From Bacteroidales bacterium (lineage in GTDB: Bacteria > Bacteroidota > Bacteroidia > Bacteroidales > UBA932): a stretch of DNA of 64,000 nt. The translations under genes were made by a program, and so were the position numbers. Of the stretch, positions 45,466 to 55,573 are shown in pieces; within the stretch, counting starts at the first letter, position 1, and the number at the start of each line of letters is the position of its first letter. The stretch covers positions 62,001 to 126,000 of the forward strand of contig JAEEHS010000013.1 in assembly GCA_016281015.1 (NCBI GenBank). The letters run 5' to 3'. Under the pieces are notes generated by a model. That model was not told the DNA's origin and made no database searches. It saw nothing but the letters and a program-made list of their open reading frames with translations.

Positions 45466-46329
45466 ATGAAAAAATGGCTCGTCATAGGGATCCTGGCCGT
45501 TACAACGCTTTCCTGCCAATGGGTGAGGAAACTATCGGACGGCGCATCGGAACTACTTGGGGATGAAGTAATTGCCCGGGTCGGGGAACACAAACTCTTC
45601 CGTTCGGAACTGGAGAAGGTCCTCCCCGGGGGACTCGACGAGCAGGACAGTCTCTCGCTCACCCGGGAGTACATCCACCGCTGGGCCGGGGACCTGCTCC
45701 TGCTGGACATGGCGGACCAGCAGCTGTCCAAGGCGGAGAAAGACGTGTCGAAAGAACTGGAGGAATACCGGCGGAGCCTGCTCAAGTACCGCTATGAGCA
45801 GCATTATGTCTCCGAACGGCTGGACACCGCCATCCGCGAGGAGGAAATGAAGGCCTACTACGACGCCCACCCGGAGAAATTCCTGCTGACGCGGCCGCTC
45901 GTCAAGTGCCGCATCCTGATCATCCCCTCTTCCGCCAAGTCCGTCAAGACGCTCCGCCGCCTCATGGCCTCCGACGACGGAGAAGACCTGGTCGAGGCGG
46001 ACAGCCTCAGCCGGATGACGGCCATCCGCTACCTGGATGCCTCCGACACCTGGATGGACGCCCTGGCTTTCGCCGAGGAACTGGGCATGGACACACCCCC
46101 CACCGCCTCCCAGCTCAAGGGCGGCATCGAATTCACCGACGAGGCGGGCCATCTCCACTTCGCCCATATCGTCGAACTCGTCAAGGACGGAAAACCGGCC
46201 CCCTATGAATATGTGGCCGGAAGAATCCGAGACATTCTATTGAACAGCCGGAAACACGGACTCACGAGCGGTTTGGAACGAGACTTGCTGGAAAGAGCCC
46301 GCAGCAATGGCTCATTTGTGGTATATTGA
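45466..46329 (+). CDS. PpiC/SurA-like peptidyl-prolyl isomerase-type lipoprotein
   Basis: From MKKWLVIGILAVTTLSCQW; EEEMKAYYDAHPEKFLLTRPLVKCRILIIP and neighbouring SurA-like gene. Confidence 0.7.
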   Translation: MKKWLVIGILAVTTLSCQWVRKLSDGASELLGDEVIARVGEHKLFRSELEKVLPGGLDEQDSLSLTREYIHRWAGDLLLLDMADQQLSKAEKDVSKELEEYRRSLLKYRYEQHYVSERLDTAIREEEMKAYYDAHPEKFLLTRPLVKCRILIIPSSAKSVKTLRRLMASDDGEDLVEADSLSRMTAIRYLDASDTWMDALAFAEELGMDTPPTASQLKGGIEFTDEAGHLHFAHIVELVKDGKPAPYEYVAGRIRDILLNSRKHGLTSGLERDLLERARSNGSFVVY

Positions 46330-46330
46330 T

Positions 46331-47713
46331 ATGAATCTCAGAATGATTACCCTGGCGGCGATGGCCGCCGTAACCCTTCCCCTGGGTGCCCAGAAATACA
46401 AAGGCGGCGTCATTGACAAGACCGTCGCCACGGTCGGCGGAGAGGTCATCATGATTTCCGACATCGAAGGCCAGGTCCAGCAGATGAAGGCGCAGGGCCT
46501 CTCTTCGGACCGCGACATGCGTTGCGAGATCCTGGAAAACATGATGGAGTCGAAGATTTTCCTGATGCAGGCCCGCATCGACTCGCTGACGGTCAACATG
46601 GACATGGTCGAAGGCGAACTGAGCCAGCGGATCGACCAGTTCCGCACCTACCTCGGCGGGGACGAGGCCGTGGAAAAATACTTCGGAAAACCCCTGTACA
46701 AACTCCGCCAGGAATGGAGACAGACGTTCGAAGACCAGAGCCTCACCCAGCAGGAGCAGAGCCAGGTGGCGCAGAACATCCCCGCCCTGACCCCGTACGA
46801 CGTGCGTGCGTATCTGGACACGCTCTCCAAGGACGACCTGCCCCTGGTGCCTGTCAAATACCAACTGTCCCAGATCTGCATCTATCCCGACCGCAAGGCC
46901 GCCTCGATGGCCGTGAAGGAAAAACTCCTCTCGCTCCGCGAACGCATCATGGCCGGGGAAAAATTCTCCACCCTCGCCCGCATCTACTCCGAGGACCCGG
47001 GGAGCGCCCGCAAGGGCGGTGAGCTCGGCCTTGCCTCCAAGTCCATCTTCTGGCCCGCCTTCTCGGATGCCGCCATGGCCCTCCGGCCGGGCGTGATTTC
47101 CCAGATTGTCGAGACCCCGGACGGGTTCCATATCATCGAGGTCCTGGAGAAAAAGGGCGACATGTTCAATGCCCGCCACATCCTCCTGAAGCCCCAGTAC
47201 ACGGACGAGGACCGGGAAAAGGCCTTCCGGCGGCTGGACAGCCTCCGGACGAAGATTCTGGAAAACGAGATCCAGTTCCCTCTGGCCGCCCGCTTCTTCT
47301 CCGAAGACCCCGCCACCCGGACCAACGGCGGCCAGATGGCCGACCCGGCGAGCGGCTCTTCCTACTTTGAGATCGACCAGCTCAAGCCGGCCGACTACCT
47401 GGCCATCAAGGACCTGAAGGAAGGCGAAATTTCGGCGCCGGTCGAGTCGCAGGACAACGAGGGCTACCAGCAGAACCGGAGCGGCAACACCGTCTACAAG
47501 ATCATCCGCGTGGACAAAATCATCCCTTCCCATCCGGCCACCTTCGAAAACGACTACTCCGACATCCTGGACCGGGTCCAGCGGAAAAAACAGATGGAAG
47601 CCATCGACGCTTTCCTGGAAAAGAAAGTAAAGGAAACCTATATCGTCATCGACCCCCTCTTCCAGGGCTGTGATTTCACCCGTCCGATCTGGAAAAGCAA
47701 ATTCTCGAAATGA
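46331..47713 (+). CDS. SurA-like peptidylprolyl isomerase
   Basis: VATVGGEVIMISDIEGQVQQMKAQG; two rotamase domains VKYQLSQICIYPDRKA...FSTLARIYSEDPGSARKGGELG and FNARHILLKPQYTDEDREKAFRRL. Confidence 0.9.
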   Translation: MNLRMITLAAMAAVTLPLGAQKYKGGVIDKTVATVGGEVIMISDIEGQVQQMKAQGLSSDRDMRCEILENMMESKIFLMQARIDSLTVNMDMVEGELSQRIDQFRTYLGGDEAVEKYFGKPLYKLRQEWRQTFEDQSLTQQEQSQVAQNIPALTPYDVRAYLDTLSKDDLPLVPVKYQLSQICIYPDRKAASMAVKEKLLSLRERIMAGEKFSTLARIYSEDPGSARKGGELGLASKSIFWPAFSDAAMALRPGVISQIVETPDGFHIIEVLEKKGDMFNARHILLKPQYTDEDREKAFRRLDSLRTKILENEIQFPLAARFFSEDPATRTNGGQMADPASGSSYFEIDQLKPADYLAIKDLKEGEISAPVESQDNEGYQQNRSGNTVYKIIRVDKIIPSHPATFENDYSDILDRVQRKKQMEAIDAFLEKKVKETYIVIDPLFQGCDFTRPIWKSKFSK

Positions 47714-50268
47714 TGCATTTCTTCCGCCGTCTGCTCGTCGCGGCACTGTCCCTGTGGGCAGTGGCGGTCTCTGCGCAGAACAAGGTGACCCTTGTCAGCG
47801 CCAAGTCCGCACAGCTGATCGAGCGGGACGGCGAAAGCTGGCGCAAGGTGGTGGGCCCCGCCCGCTTCCTCCACAACGACACCTACCTGCTCTGCGACAC
47901 GGCCCTCTGGAACGTCAACACGAACATCATCGACGCCATCGGCCACGTCCGCATCATCCAGGACCGTACCCAGCTGACGAGCCAGACCCTCCAATATGTC
48001 GTGGACGAGGACATGGCCAAGTTCCGCGGATCGCTGGTCCAGCTGGAAGACAAGGACAAGAACACCCTGAGGACCCGCTACCTGGACTACAACACCAAGG
48101 ATTCCGTCGCCATTTTCCAGAACGGGGCGGCGATGCGGGACAAGGACGGCCAGATCATCGAGAGCCAGTTCGGCACCTACGACTCCAAGGCCAGCCTCTT
48201 CGTCTTCAACGACCAGGTGAACATGTTCACCGACTCCATCTTCATCAAGACCTCCCGCCTGGAATACCGCTCGGACCTCAATACGGCCTATTTCGGCTAC
48301 CGGACCGACATGTGGGAGAGCGACAACATGCTCTCGGCGGACGACGGCTGGTACGACCGCGGACGGGAACTGTTCTTCTTCCGCAGGAGCGTCCATCTGA
48401 TGACCCCGGACCAGGAAGCCTGGTCCGACAGCCTCTGGTACCACCGCGTCCCCAATGACGTGGAGATGCGCGGCAAGGTGGAACTGATGGACACGACCCG
48501 CAATGTCTTCGCCCTGGCCGGACGCTTCGAATACACCGACTCCCTCAACAAAATCAAGATGACGCGGGAGCCGGCGGTGCTGTCCATCACCGAAGAAAAG
48601 AACCGGAGGGACACCCTCGTCCTTGGGGCGGATACGCTCATTTTCAGGAACATCCCGCGCTGTAGCGTGGATTCGATGTGGGTGGTGGATTCCGAAAAGC
48701 GTCTCAAGGATATCAGCGGCGACCCGGTCATGGAATACCGCCGGAAAGCCGCAGAAGAGGCCGCCAAGAAGGCGGAGGAGGCCCGGAAGAATGACCCGAA
48801 CCGGCCGCCGGAAGCTGTCCGGGGCAAGCCGAAGGCCAAGGGAGCGGCGGCGGAAACGCCACCCCCGGCCGAAGCGACGCCGCCCCCGCCGCCGGCAGAA
48901 ACCCCGCCCCCGGCTGACAGTCTCAGCGTGCCACCCTCCGACAGCCTGTCCATTCCACCGCCGGACAGTCTCAACGTGCCCCCCGCCGACAGCCTGACTC
49001 TGCCGCCGGTGGACACGACGGCTCTCACTCCGCCTGTGGATTCGACGGCGCTCACGCCGCCCCCGCCGCCGAAAGACAGCACCCAGATCGGCTTCGTCTG
49101 GGGCATCTCCCACGTCAAACTCTACCGGGACGACATGCAGATGGCCTGTGACTCGCTTCATTACACCGACCTCGATTCCCTGGTCAGGATGTACCGGGAC
49201 CCGATTTTCTATAATGAAGGGAACCGCCAGTACGCGGCGGACAGCATCTACGTCGTCATCCGGAACAAGCGGGCTGAAAGGGGCAACCTCCTGTCCAACG
49301 CCTTTATCACCATCCAGGAGGACAGTCTCAGTTTCGACCAGATCCGCGGGACCGAAATGATTGCCTATTTCGATTCCACGGCCGCCTTGAAGCGTTTTGA
49401 CGCCCTCGGCGGAGCCAGCGCCCTGTTCTTCCTGGTGGAGAACAATGCCCTGGCGACGGTCAACAAAGTGGAGTCCAAGATGCTCTACGCCACTTTCAAG
49501 GACTCTGAAATGGAAAAGATCTGGTACTTCGAGGAGCCGAAGAACGACGGCTATCCCGTGGTCCAGATGACCAAAGAAGACAAACTGCTGAAAGGCTTCC
49601 GCTGGAATCCGGAGCGGCGGCCCCGCAGCCGTTACGACATCACTTCCCTGGAGCCCCGCAAGAGCCAGCGTCTTTCCTATCTGGCCAGGCCCCATGCCGC
49701 CTTCGTGGAGACCAACCGCTATTTCCCCGGCTACATCAACGGCATCTACAAGGAAATCGCCCTCAGGGATTCCCTGGAGGTGGTCCGGCGCCGGGAAGCG
49801 GAGCTGAGGAAGAATGAATCCGTCCCGGAGCTTCCGCCCGCGGACAGCCTCTCCGGAAAGGCTGACTCGCTGACAGTCGACCGTCCCCCGGTGGATACGC
49901 TCACCACGGCTCCGCCGGCGGACTCACTCCAGCAGGCGACCCCCGCGGATACGACCCGGACGGAGCCGAAAGTCCTGACCCCCGAGGAGCAGAAGGCCCT
50001 CCAGAAACAGCAGAAAGCCGAGGAGCGTGCCCGCCGCAAAGCCGAAAGAGAGGCCGCGCGCGAAGCACGATGGGCCGAAGAAGACCGTATCTACGAAGCC
50101 AAACAGGCCGCCAAGGCCCAGCGGAAGCTCAACCGGGAGAGGGCGAAAAAGCTCAAGGCCCTCCGACGGCTGGAAAAGAAAGAGCAGAAAGAGCGTATCC
50201 TCTACGAAAAATACTTGGAAAAACAGCGGAAGAGAGCCCAGCGAAAGGCGCTGAAAGAGCAACAATGA
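47710..50268 (+). CDS. OstA-like (LPS transport OstA/LptA-fold) protein with Pro/Asp/Ser repeat insert and charged C-terminal tail
   Basis: 852 aa; KVTLVSAKSAQLIERDGESWRKVVGPARFLHNDTYLLCDTALWNVNTNIIDAIGHVRIIQ; VVIRNKRAERGNLLSNAFITIQEDSLSFDQIRGTEMIAYF. Confidence 0.85.
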   Translation: MMHFFRRLLVAALSLWAVAVSAQNKVTLVSAKSAQLIERDGESWRKVVGPARFLHNDTYLLCDTALWNVNTNIIDAIGHVRIIQDRTQLTSQTLQYVVDEDMAKFRGSLVQLEDKDKNTLRTRYLDYNTKDSVAIFQNGAAMRDKDGQIIESQFGTYDSKASLFVFNDQVNMFTDSIFIKTSRLEYRSDLNTAYFGYRTDMWESDNMLSADDGWYDRGRELFFFRRSVHLMTPDQEAWSDSLWYHRVPNDVEMRGKVELMDTTRNVFALAGRFEYTDSLNKIKMTREPAVLSITEEKNRRDTLVLGADTLIFRNIPRCSVDSMWVVDSEKRLKDISGDPVMEYRRKAAEEAAKKAEEARKNDPNRPPEAVRGKPKAKGAAAETPPPAEATPPPPPAETPPPADSLSVPPSDSLSIPPPDSLNVPPADSLTLPPVDTTALTPPVDSTALTPPPPPKDSTQIGFVWGISHVKLYRDDMQMACDSLHYTDLDSLVRMYRDPIFYNEGNRQYAADSIYVVIRNKRAERGNLLSNAFITIQEDSLSFDQIRGTEMIAYFDSTAALKRFDALGGASALFFLVENNALATVNKVESKMLYATFKDSEMEKIWYFEEPKNDGYPVVQMTKEDKLLKGFRWNPERRPRSRYDITSLEPRKSQRLSYLARPHAAFVETNRYFPGYINGIYKEIALRDSLEVVRRREAELRKNESVPELPPADSLSGKADSLTVDRPPVDTLTTAPPADSLQQATPADTTRTEPKVLTPEEQKALQKQQKAEERARRKAEREAAREARWAEEDRIYEAKQAAKAQRKLNRERAKKLKALRRLEKKEQKERILYEKYLEKQRKRAQRKALKEQQ

Positions 50269-50984
50269 ACGCGCTGAAGGCGGTGGGAGACCTGTTGGCG
50301 CCCCGGGAGTGTCTCGTGTGCGGACGCCGGCTCGGGGTGAAGGAAACGCACCTGTGTATCTGGTGCGCTGCCGACCTGCCCCTGACCCGCTACTGGACCC
50401 GGATCCATCATCCGATGGCCGACCGCTTCAACGAAGTCATCGAACGGCACCGCCTCCCCGCGGGGAAGGAGCCCTACGCCTATGCCGCCGCACTCCTGTT
50501 CTATCGCAGCGGCAATCCCTACCGCCGCATCCCCCAGGCCGTGAAATACCATTACAACCGCGCTGCCGGCCGTTATTTCGGCCGGATGCTGGGAGATTAC
50601 CTCTCCGGGGCCGCCCATTTCAAAGATGTGGACCTCGTCGTGCCGGTTCCCCTTCACTGGACCCGCCTCTTCGCGCGGGGATACAACCAGGCGGAGGTCC
50701 TTGCCCGGGCCATCGCCCAAAGGCTCGGCGTCCCTTGCCGGGACCTCCTGCGCCGGACGCGCCGCACCCGGACGCAGACCCGCCTCTCCGTCGAGGAAAA
50801 AGCCCGCAATGTCAGCGGCGCTTTCCGGCTCCGGCGCCGCACGTCCGCCCGCCACATCCTCCTGGTGGATGACACCTTTACGACCGGGGCGACCCTCTAC
50901 GGCTGTTTCGCCGCGCTGAGGGCCGCCCTGGGAGAAGAGGTGCGCCTGTCGGTCTGCACCCTGGCCTCCGTCACCGAACTATAG
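50265..50984 (+). CDS. ComF family phosphoribosyltransferase-like protein
   Basis: MNALKAVGDLLAPRECLVCGRRL; VPVPLHWTRLFARGYNQAEVLARAIA; HILLVDDTFTTGATL; start overlaps previous stop (ATGA). Confidence 0.92.
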   Translation: MNALKAVGDLLAPRECLVCGRRLGVKETHLCIWCAADLPLTRYWTRIHHPMADRFNEVIERHRLPAGKEPYAYAAALLFYRSGNPYRRIPQAVKYHYNRAAGRYFGRMLGDYLSGAAHFKDVDLVVPVPLHWTRLFARGYNQAEVLARAIAQRLGVPCRDLLRRTRRTRTQTRLSVEEKARNVSGAFRLRRRTSARHILLVDDTFTTGATLYGCFAALRAALGEEVRLSVCTLASVTEL

Positions 50985-53561
50985 GCGGATTTCGTAGGAG
51001 CCGCTCTCGTAGCTGCGGCTTTCCTCTTCGCCGGGGAGCGTCACGCTGGCCGTGGCTCCCTGGGGAATCTCAAACTTCCAGACCCAGGTGTCTCCTTCAT
51101 AGCTCCATTCGCTCCGGATCACCCCGGCAGCGGAAGCATACGAGGCCGAGAGGCTGCCCAGCCGCTTGTCCGGAACGGGCTTCATGATGATGTGCCTGAA
51201 TCCGGGCTCATCCGGATCGGCCGCGATGCCGGCAGCCGTCTCCCAGATCCACTGGCAGACGCAGCCATAGGCATAGTGGTTGAAACTGTTCATGCCTTTC
51301 GGGCCCATGCCATGCTCGATCATGTAACTGTTCCAGCGTTCCCAGATGGTCGTAGCGCCGTTGTCGATGGAATAGATCCAGCTCGGATTCTTCCGCTGGA
51401 ACAGGAGGTTCCAGGCCAGGTCGGCCATGCCGCTTTCCGTCAGGGTCTGCATCAGGATGGAGGTTCCGAGGAAGCCGGTCTGGAGGCAGCCGTCATGAGC
51501 TGCGAAATTCTCCCGGAGCCGGGCAACCATCGCATCCCGGGCCGCCCCTTCCACCAGACCGAGCTTCAGCGCGAAGAGGGCCGGCGTCTGCATCGTATTG
51601 AGAATCTCCGTCTTGAAAAGGCCCTCCGGAGTCAGGAATGTCGATTTCAGGTACGCGACGGCTTCTTCATGCATCGTGTCATAGCGTTCGGCATCCCGTC
51701 CGGTCGCCTCAGCCATATCTTCCATGAGTTCCGCATCCAGGGCCCAGTAGCAGGCGCCCAGGAAATCCCAGTATTGAATCGTCTCGGGCTTGGGCTGCCA
51801 TTTGCCGTTGGCATCTTTGTAATGGGCCCCGTGACCGGCGCTTTCCATGGGCTCATAACTGAGCCAGTCGGCATACTGGTTGTTGCCGCATTCGTCCTTT
51901 ATGGCGGAATAAGCGAAGCGGGTCTCGTTGACATGGGCCAGGTAACGGTCCATCGCCTCCCAGTTCTCGTCGATGATCCGGGTATCGGCGAACTGCTTCC
52001 ATACGGTCCAGGGGACGATGATGCCGGCATCCGCCCAGCCGAGCCGCATCATGCTGCCGCCGTACTGGGCCGACGGTGCCACGCCCGGGAAAGCCCCGGT
52101 CGGCGACTGGGAGTCGCGCACGTCCCGCATCCATTTGTGGAAGAAAGCATCCGTGTTGGCAAAGAAGGTTCCCGTCTCCGTAAATACCTGGGTATCCGCC
52201 ATCCAGCCCAGGCGCTCGTTGCGCTGCGGGCAGTCGGTCGGGACGGAGAGGTAGTTGGACATCTGGCCCCAGTACGTGTTGGAAACGAGCTTGTTGATGT
52301 CTTCATGGCCGGTGACAATCGTCCCGGTTTCCAGCTCTTTCGCGATGGAGGTAACGGGAATGGACGCGAGCTTTTTGATCGTCACCGTCCCGGTCGCCGT
52401 GATGGAGGCGTAGCGATAGCCGAAGAAGGTGCAGCGGGGCGTAAAGGTCTCGAAGCCCTTTCCGGCGAACGTGTAGCCCAGGTAGAAACCATCATCCGGC
52501 GTCCGGAGGTTCAGCCGGTGGACGCTGCCCTCGGGCCCGTCCATGCCCCGGCTCCTGGCGCCGCAGCCGTCATTGAGGAGTTCCCCGCCGCGCAGTTCGA
52601 GCCGCACGCCGGCATCCGCTTTAAACGTAAATGACGGCACGGCGGAGGCATTCTGGCCGAAGTCCACGACGAGGGTCTCTCCTTCGTGGAGGGTCATCGG
52701 TGCTCCCGGAGCGAACTCCCGGAGAATGACCACCTTGCCGAACTGCTCGTCGCTTTCCTCTTCCACCCCCTGCCAGACGTAGGCCTTGACGGGTTTCAGG
52801 GCCAGGTCCTCGCGAAGATAGACCTCGGCGCCGTCGGAGGGGAAGATCGCTCCGGGGAATTCGGCATTGACCTCGGGAACAGAGAGTTTCTCCGGGGTGT
52901 CGTAGCCCTCCGGGATCCGGGCGTCGTACTCTTCGCCGTCAAAGATGCCGGCGTGCAGGACGGGCCCCGCAATGCCGGCCTTCCAACGAAGGGTGTCGGT
53001 ACCGAAATAATCCTTCGACCCATCCGCATAACTGAGTTCCAGCACCGAACGGAAGGCGCATTTGCGGCCGACCATGCCTTTGTGGCCGGAAGGCGTGACG
53101 ATCTTGTCGCCCCACCAGCCCGGCGTCAGCTGGGCGGACAGTTGGTTGACGGCCCCCTTTCCTGTCTTGAACACCTCCGTCACGTCATAGGTGAAGGACA
53201 GTTTGGTCTTGGCATAGTGCGTAAAACCAGGTTTCAGGATCTCTTCGCCGATCCGCTGTCCATTGACATAAAGCTCAAAGACCCCGAGGCCCGTCGCCAT
53301 CCATTTGGCCGACTCGACCGGCTTCGCATTCCGGGGTTCGGCGATGAACCAGGACGCGCCGTCCGCCGCCCGCCAGTCCCGGCCTCCATGGACTTCCTTC
53401 TCCACGACAGGTGCGTCCACCGCGGAAATCCACTCGGAAACTTCCCATGCCGAAGCGTCCAGGGCATCCGTACGCACCCCCGCCGCCTTTTCTTTGTTCC
53501 CGCAGCCCGCGGAGAGCACCACCAGGGCCAGGGCGATCCCAATCAGTTTACAGAATTTCAT
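50979..53561 (-). CDS. GH78 alpha-L-rhamnosidase lipoprotein
   Basis: From MKFCKLIGIALALVVLSAGCGNK; VPTDCPQRNERLGWMADTQVFTETGTFFANTDAFFHKWMRDVRDSQ; GATTIWERWNSY; FNHYAYGCVCQWIWETAAGI. Confidence 0.93.
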   Translation of the reverse strand: MKFCKLIGIALALVVLSAGCGNKEKAAGVRTDALDASAWEVSEWISAVDAPVVEKEVHGGRDWRAADGASWFIAEPRNAKPVESAKWMATGLGVFELYVNGQRIGEEILKPGFTHYAKTKLSFTYDVTEVFKTGKGAVNQLSAQLTPGWWGDKIVTPSGHKGMVGRKCAFRSVLELSYADGSKDYFGTDTLRWKAGIAGPVLHAGIFDGEEYDARIPEGYDTPEKLSVPEVNAEFPGAIFPSDGAEVYLREDLALKPVKAYVWQGVEEESDEQFGKVVILREFAPGAPMTLHEGETLVVDFGQNASAVPSFTFKADAGVRLELRGGELLNDGCGARSRGMDGPEGSVHRLNLRTPDDGFYLGYTFAGKGFETFTPRCTFFGYRYASITATGTVTIKKLASIPVTSIAKELETGTIVTGHEDINKLVSNTYWGQMSNYLSVPTDCPQRNERLGWMADTQVFTETGTFFANTDAFFHKWMRDVRDSQSPTGAFPGVAPSAQYGGSMMRLGWADAGIIVPWTVWKQFADTRIIDENWEAMDRYLAHVNETRFAYSAIKDECGNNQYADWLSYEPMESAGHGAHYKDANGKWQPKPETIQYWDFLGACYWALDAELMEDMAEATGRDAERYDTMHEEAVAYLKSTFLTPEGLFKTEILNTMQTPALFALKLGLVEGAARDAMVARLRENFAAHDGCLQTGFLGTSILMQTLTESGMADLAWNLLFQRKNPSWIYSIDNGATTIWERWNSYMIEHGMGPKGMNSFNHYAYGCVCQWIWETAAGIAADPDEPGFRHIIMKPVPDKRLGSLSASYASAAGVIRSEWSYEGDTWVWKFEIPQGATASVTLPGEEESRSYESGSYEIRL

Positions 53562-53613
53562 GTCCATCAATCTTTTTTGTAAAGATAGCATTATTTTTCG
53601 GATCTCATATCCT

Positions 53614-55515
53614 TTACTCCGCCCCGCGCAGGGCGCGCATGGCATTGAGCACGGCGAGGACGGTGACGCCGACGTCGGCAAAGACGGCCATCCAGAGGGT
53701 GGCGACGCCGAAGGCGGCGAGAAGGAGGACAAGGAGCTTGACCCCGATCGCGAACCACATGTTCTCGCGGGCGATGCGGAGGGTCCGGCGGGCGATGCGC
53801 ACGGCGAGGGCCACCTTGGAAGGCTGGTCGTCCATCAGGACGATGTCGGCGGCCTCGATGGCGGCGTCGGAGCCGAGGGCGCCCATCGCGATGCCGATGT
53901 CGGCGCGGGTCAGCACCGGTGCATCGTTGATGCCGTCCCCGACAAAGGCGAGGGTGCCTTCGGGGAGGAGGGCTTCGACTTCATGGACCTTGTCTTCGGG
54001 CAACAGACCGCCGTGGAAGGCATCGACGCCCGTCTGCTTCGCGACCGCCGCGGCGATGGACGCCTGGTCGCCGGTGAGCATGACGGTCTTCCTGACACCC
54101 AGCGTCTTCAGCGCGCTGACAGCTTCGGCGGCGTCCGCCTTGACCCGGTCGGAAATCACGACATGACCCTGATAGACCCCGTCGAGGGAAAGATGAATAA
54201 TCGTTCCCTCGTGGTGGCAGGGACGGGAGGCGGCGCCTTCCGCCTCCATCAGCGCGGCATTGCCGACGGCGACCCGGTGGCCGTTGACCTCGGCGATAAC
54301 GCCCTTTCCGGCCCATTCCTGCACATGCTCTACACGGCAGTCGTCCTGCTCCTCGGGATACGCCTGGCGGAGCGCCGCGGCGATCGGGTGGGTCGAGAAA
54401 CGCTCGACATGGGCCGCCAGATGGAGCAGCTCCCGCTCCGGCAAGGTTTCCGGATGGACCGCCGTCACCTCGAAGACGCCTTCCGTCAGGGTACCGGTCT
54501 TGTCAAAGACCACGGTCCTCACCGAAGAGAGGCTGTCCATGAAAGAAGCCCCCTTGAAGAGGATGCCCCTCCGCGAAGCACCGCCGATGCCGCCGAAGAA
54601 GGTCAGCGGAACGGAAATCACCAGGGCGCAGGGGCAGGAGACGACGAGGAACATCAGGGCCCGGTAGATCCAGACCGCCCAGGCACCCGTTATCAGCGAA
54701 GGCACGAGGGCCAGGACCAGGGCCAGGCCGACGACGATGGGGGTATAGATGCGGGCGAAACGGGTGATGAAGTGCTCGCTCCGGGACTTGTTCCCGGCCG
54801 CATGCTCCACCAGCTCCAGGATACGGGAAGCGGTGGACTCGCTCTCGGAGCGCATCACGCGGACCGTCAACACGCCGCTGAGATTGAGACAGCCGGAGAG
54901 AATCTCCTCGCCAGGGGCGACGCTCCGGGGAACGCTTTCCCCCGTCAGGGCGACCGTGTCCAGGGAGGATGTCCCTTCCTCTACGATTCCATCCAGCGGC
55001 ACGCGCTCGCCGGGGGCGATGACGATGGATTCGCCAATCGCCACTTCATCGGGATCCACCCGCACGAGTTCTCCGCCCCGGCGGACCGACGCGCTGTCCG
55101 GACGGATTTCCATCAGGTGGGAAATCGAACGGCGGGAACGCCCCTCGGCAATCCCCTCGAAGAGTTCTCCGACCTGGAAGAAAAGCATCACGAAGACGGC
55201 CTCCGGAAACTGCGTGGCCGCATCCGGCAGGAAGCCGATGACCAGTGCCCCGAGGGTCGCGACGCTCATCAGGAAATTCTCATCCAGGGCTTCGCCATGG
55301 ACAAGGGCCTCCCCCGCTTCTTTCAAGGTCTCCCAACCGACGATCAGGTAGGGGACCAGATACAGCAGAAGGTATTGCCACGTGGCCCAGGCGGTATGCT
55401 TTTCGATGAGGACGGCGGCGATGAGAAAAACGGTGGCCGCCGCTATTTTCACCAAGGGTTCACGGAGGGACTCTTCCTCCTCGTGATGGTGGTGATGTTC
55501 GTGTTCGTGTGCCAT
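53614..55515 (-). CDS. Heavy-metal translocating P-type ATPase (Zn/Cd type) with His-rich N-terminus, no HMA domain seen
   Basis: MAHEHEHHHHHEEEE; TGESVPRS; SCPCALVISVPL; FDKTGTLTEG; GDGINDAPVLTRADIGIAMG. Confidence 0.93.
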   Translation of the reverse strand: MAHEHEHHHHHEEEESLREPLVKIAAATVFLIAAVLIEKHTAWATWQYLLLYLVPYLIVGWETLKEAGEALVHGEALDENFLMSVATLGALVIGFLPDAATQFPEAVFVMLFFQVGELFEGIAEGRSRRSISHLMEIRPDSASVRRGGELVRVDPDEVAIGESIVIAPGERVPLDGIVEEGTSSLDTVALTGESVPRSVAPGEEILSGCLNLSGVLTVRVMRSESESTASRILELVEHAAGNKSRSEHFITRFARIYTPIVVGLALVLALVPSLITGAWAVWIYRALMFLVVSCPCALVISVPLTFFGGIGGASRRGILFKGASFMDSLSSVRTVVFDKTGTLTEGVFEVTAVHPETLPERELLHLAAHVERFSTHPIAAALRQAYPEEQDDCRVEHVQEWAGKGVIAEVNGHRVAVGNAALMEAEGAASRPCHHEGTIIHLSLDGVYQGHVVISDRVKADAAEAVSALKTLGVRKTVMLTGDQASIAAAVAKQTGVDAFHGGLLPEDKVHEVEALLPEGTLAFVGDGINDAPVLTRADIGIAMGALGSDAAIEAADIVLMDDQPSKVALAVRIARRTLRIARENMWFAIGVKLLVLLLAAFGVATLWMAVFADVGVTVLAVLNAMRALRGAE

Positions 55516-55573
55516 AGTCACTCAGTTTAACTGTGGCAAAGATACACGGTCTCCCGTGCAACCGGGTTGCAAA

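Noticed and set aside
46262-47746. 494-aa minus-strand ORF antisense to the SurA-like gene
   Set aside because: SurA-like protein on the plus strand is well supported; antisense ORF has shadow composition.
53305-55530. 741-aa plus-strand ORF antisense to the P-type ATPase and rhamnosidase 5' end
   Set aside because: The minus strand carries unmistakable P-type ATPase motifs; the plus-strand product is D/G/H/R-rich noise.
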